55,128 nt of DNA from assembly GCF_008801695.1 (NCBI RefSeq), contig NZ_VZPF01000028.1:1-55128 (forward strand). Direction: 5' to 3'. The stretch's first letter is position 1. Each line of letters starts with the position of its first letter. The notes under the pieces were generated by a model. The model had not been told where the DNA came from and did no database searches. It saw only the letters and a program-made list of their open reading frames with translations. This DNA is from Pantoea stewartii subsp. stewartii (GTDB lineage: Bacteria; Pseudomonadota; Gammaproteobacteria; Enterobacterales; Enterobacteriaceae). Both the position numbers and the translations under genes were made by a program. Shown here one piece after another: positions 55,002 to 55,128 of the stretch.

Positions 55002-55128
55002 GGCTTTGTTGAATAAATCAGATTCGGGGCGAGTGTCCCTGTAGCAGGGCAGAGTTTCAGGCAATACGGACACTTTCTGGCATTCCTGCCTTTGTCATTC
55101 TGTTCAGCGCTCGAACCATGGCCAGAGC
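55002..55128 (-). mobile_element. IS903-group (IS5 family) element, one end
   Basis: GGCTTTGTTGAATAAATC at 55002-55019 equals the terminal inverted repeat of IS903/Tn903. The element continues past the window. As at the left edge, the window ends in an insertion sequence, typical of assembly breaks at multi-copy elements. Confidence 0.9.
55057..55128 (-). CDS. IS903-type transposase, C-terminal fragment
   Basis: The minus strand encodes the last 23 residues (ALAMVRALNRMTKAGMPESV, then RIA and a stop), the C-terminus of IS903-group DDE transposases. The stop is 55 bp from the inverted repeat end, as in IS903. Confidence 0.9.
   Translation of the reverse strand, partial: ALAMVRALNRMTKAGMPESVRIA

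Overview
The window is a chromosomal segment of a gamma-proteobacterium of the order Enterobacterales. Gene order and protein identity (talA-tktB, maeB, hemF-amiA, ypeA-yfeZ-yfeY, cysPTWA-cysM, crr-ptsI-ptsH, cysK-cysZ, zipA-ligA-ypeB, yfeH/yfeR, a Val/Lys tRNA operon, gltX, yfeC, two tRNA-Ala) follow the E. coli 52-54 minute region. Deviations, such as a CpxRA-like two-component system between cysM and crr and a formate/nitrite-type channel beside yfeC, make a member of the Erwiniaceae (Pantoea/Erwinia/Mixta type) my best guess; this is inference. Both window ends lie inside insertion sequences (IS66 family at 1-127, IS903 group at 55002-55128).

Bases 128-20727 are a lambdoid, HK97-type siphophage prophage that lacks both ends. 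From left to right: a leftward early operon of unrecognised small genes, including a run of five similar-looking 60-75 aa helical proteins; an immunity region (PL, three operators spaced 24 bp, S24-type repressor with terminator, PR, Cro); replication genes (DEAH helicase, zinc-ribbon/Toprim primase); antiterminator Q with a putative late promoter, a terminator and a phage tRNA-Asn-like gene; a lysis cassette (holin, GH24 endolysin, Rz with out-of-frame Rz1); accessory genes dominated by two glycosyltransferase-like proteins; and the head module (HNH, candidate cos region, TerS, TerL, portal, S78 protease, capsid, gp6, head closure, gp10). No tail genes and no integrase are present.

The phage gp10-like gene is cut near its 3' end and runs on in frame into the C-terminal two thirds of a host 2-hydroxycarboxylate (citrate/malate-type) transporter, giving a 466-codon chimera. 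The next chromosomal genes also show decay: a VOC-family gene has an in-frame TAA, and maeB (malic enzyme) has an in-frame TAG at codon 148. The rest of the chromosome appears intact: pentose-phosphate enzymes, haem synthesis, cell-wall amidase, complete sulfate/thiosulfate uptake with both cysteine synthases and CysZ, PTS general proteins, division protein ZipA, DNA ligase and glutamyl-tRNA synthetase.

Downstream of the tRNA-Lys gene lie two near-identical 150-164 bp repeats plus a degenerate third. Each carries a copy of the tRNA-Lys 3' end and its own terminator, an arrangement resembling the rtT repeats of the E. coli tyrT operon. The most notable observations are this tRNA-derived repeat cluster, the phage-transporter fusion, the nonsense codon in maeB, the array of small early phage proteins and the phage glycosyltransferase cassette.
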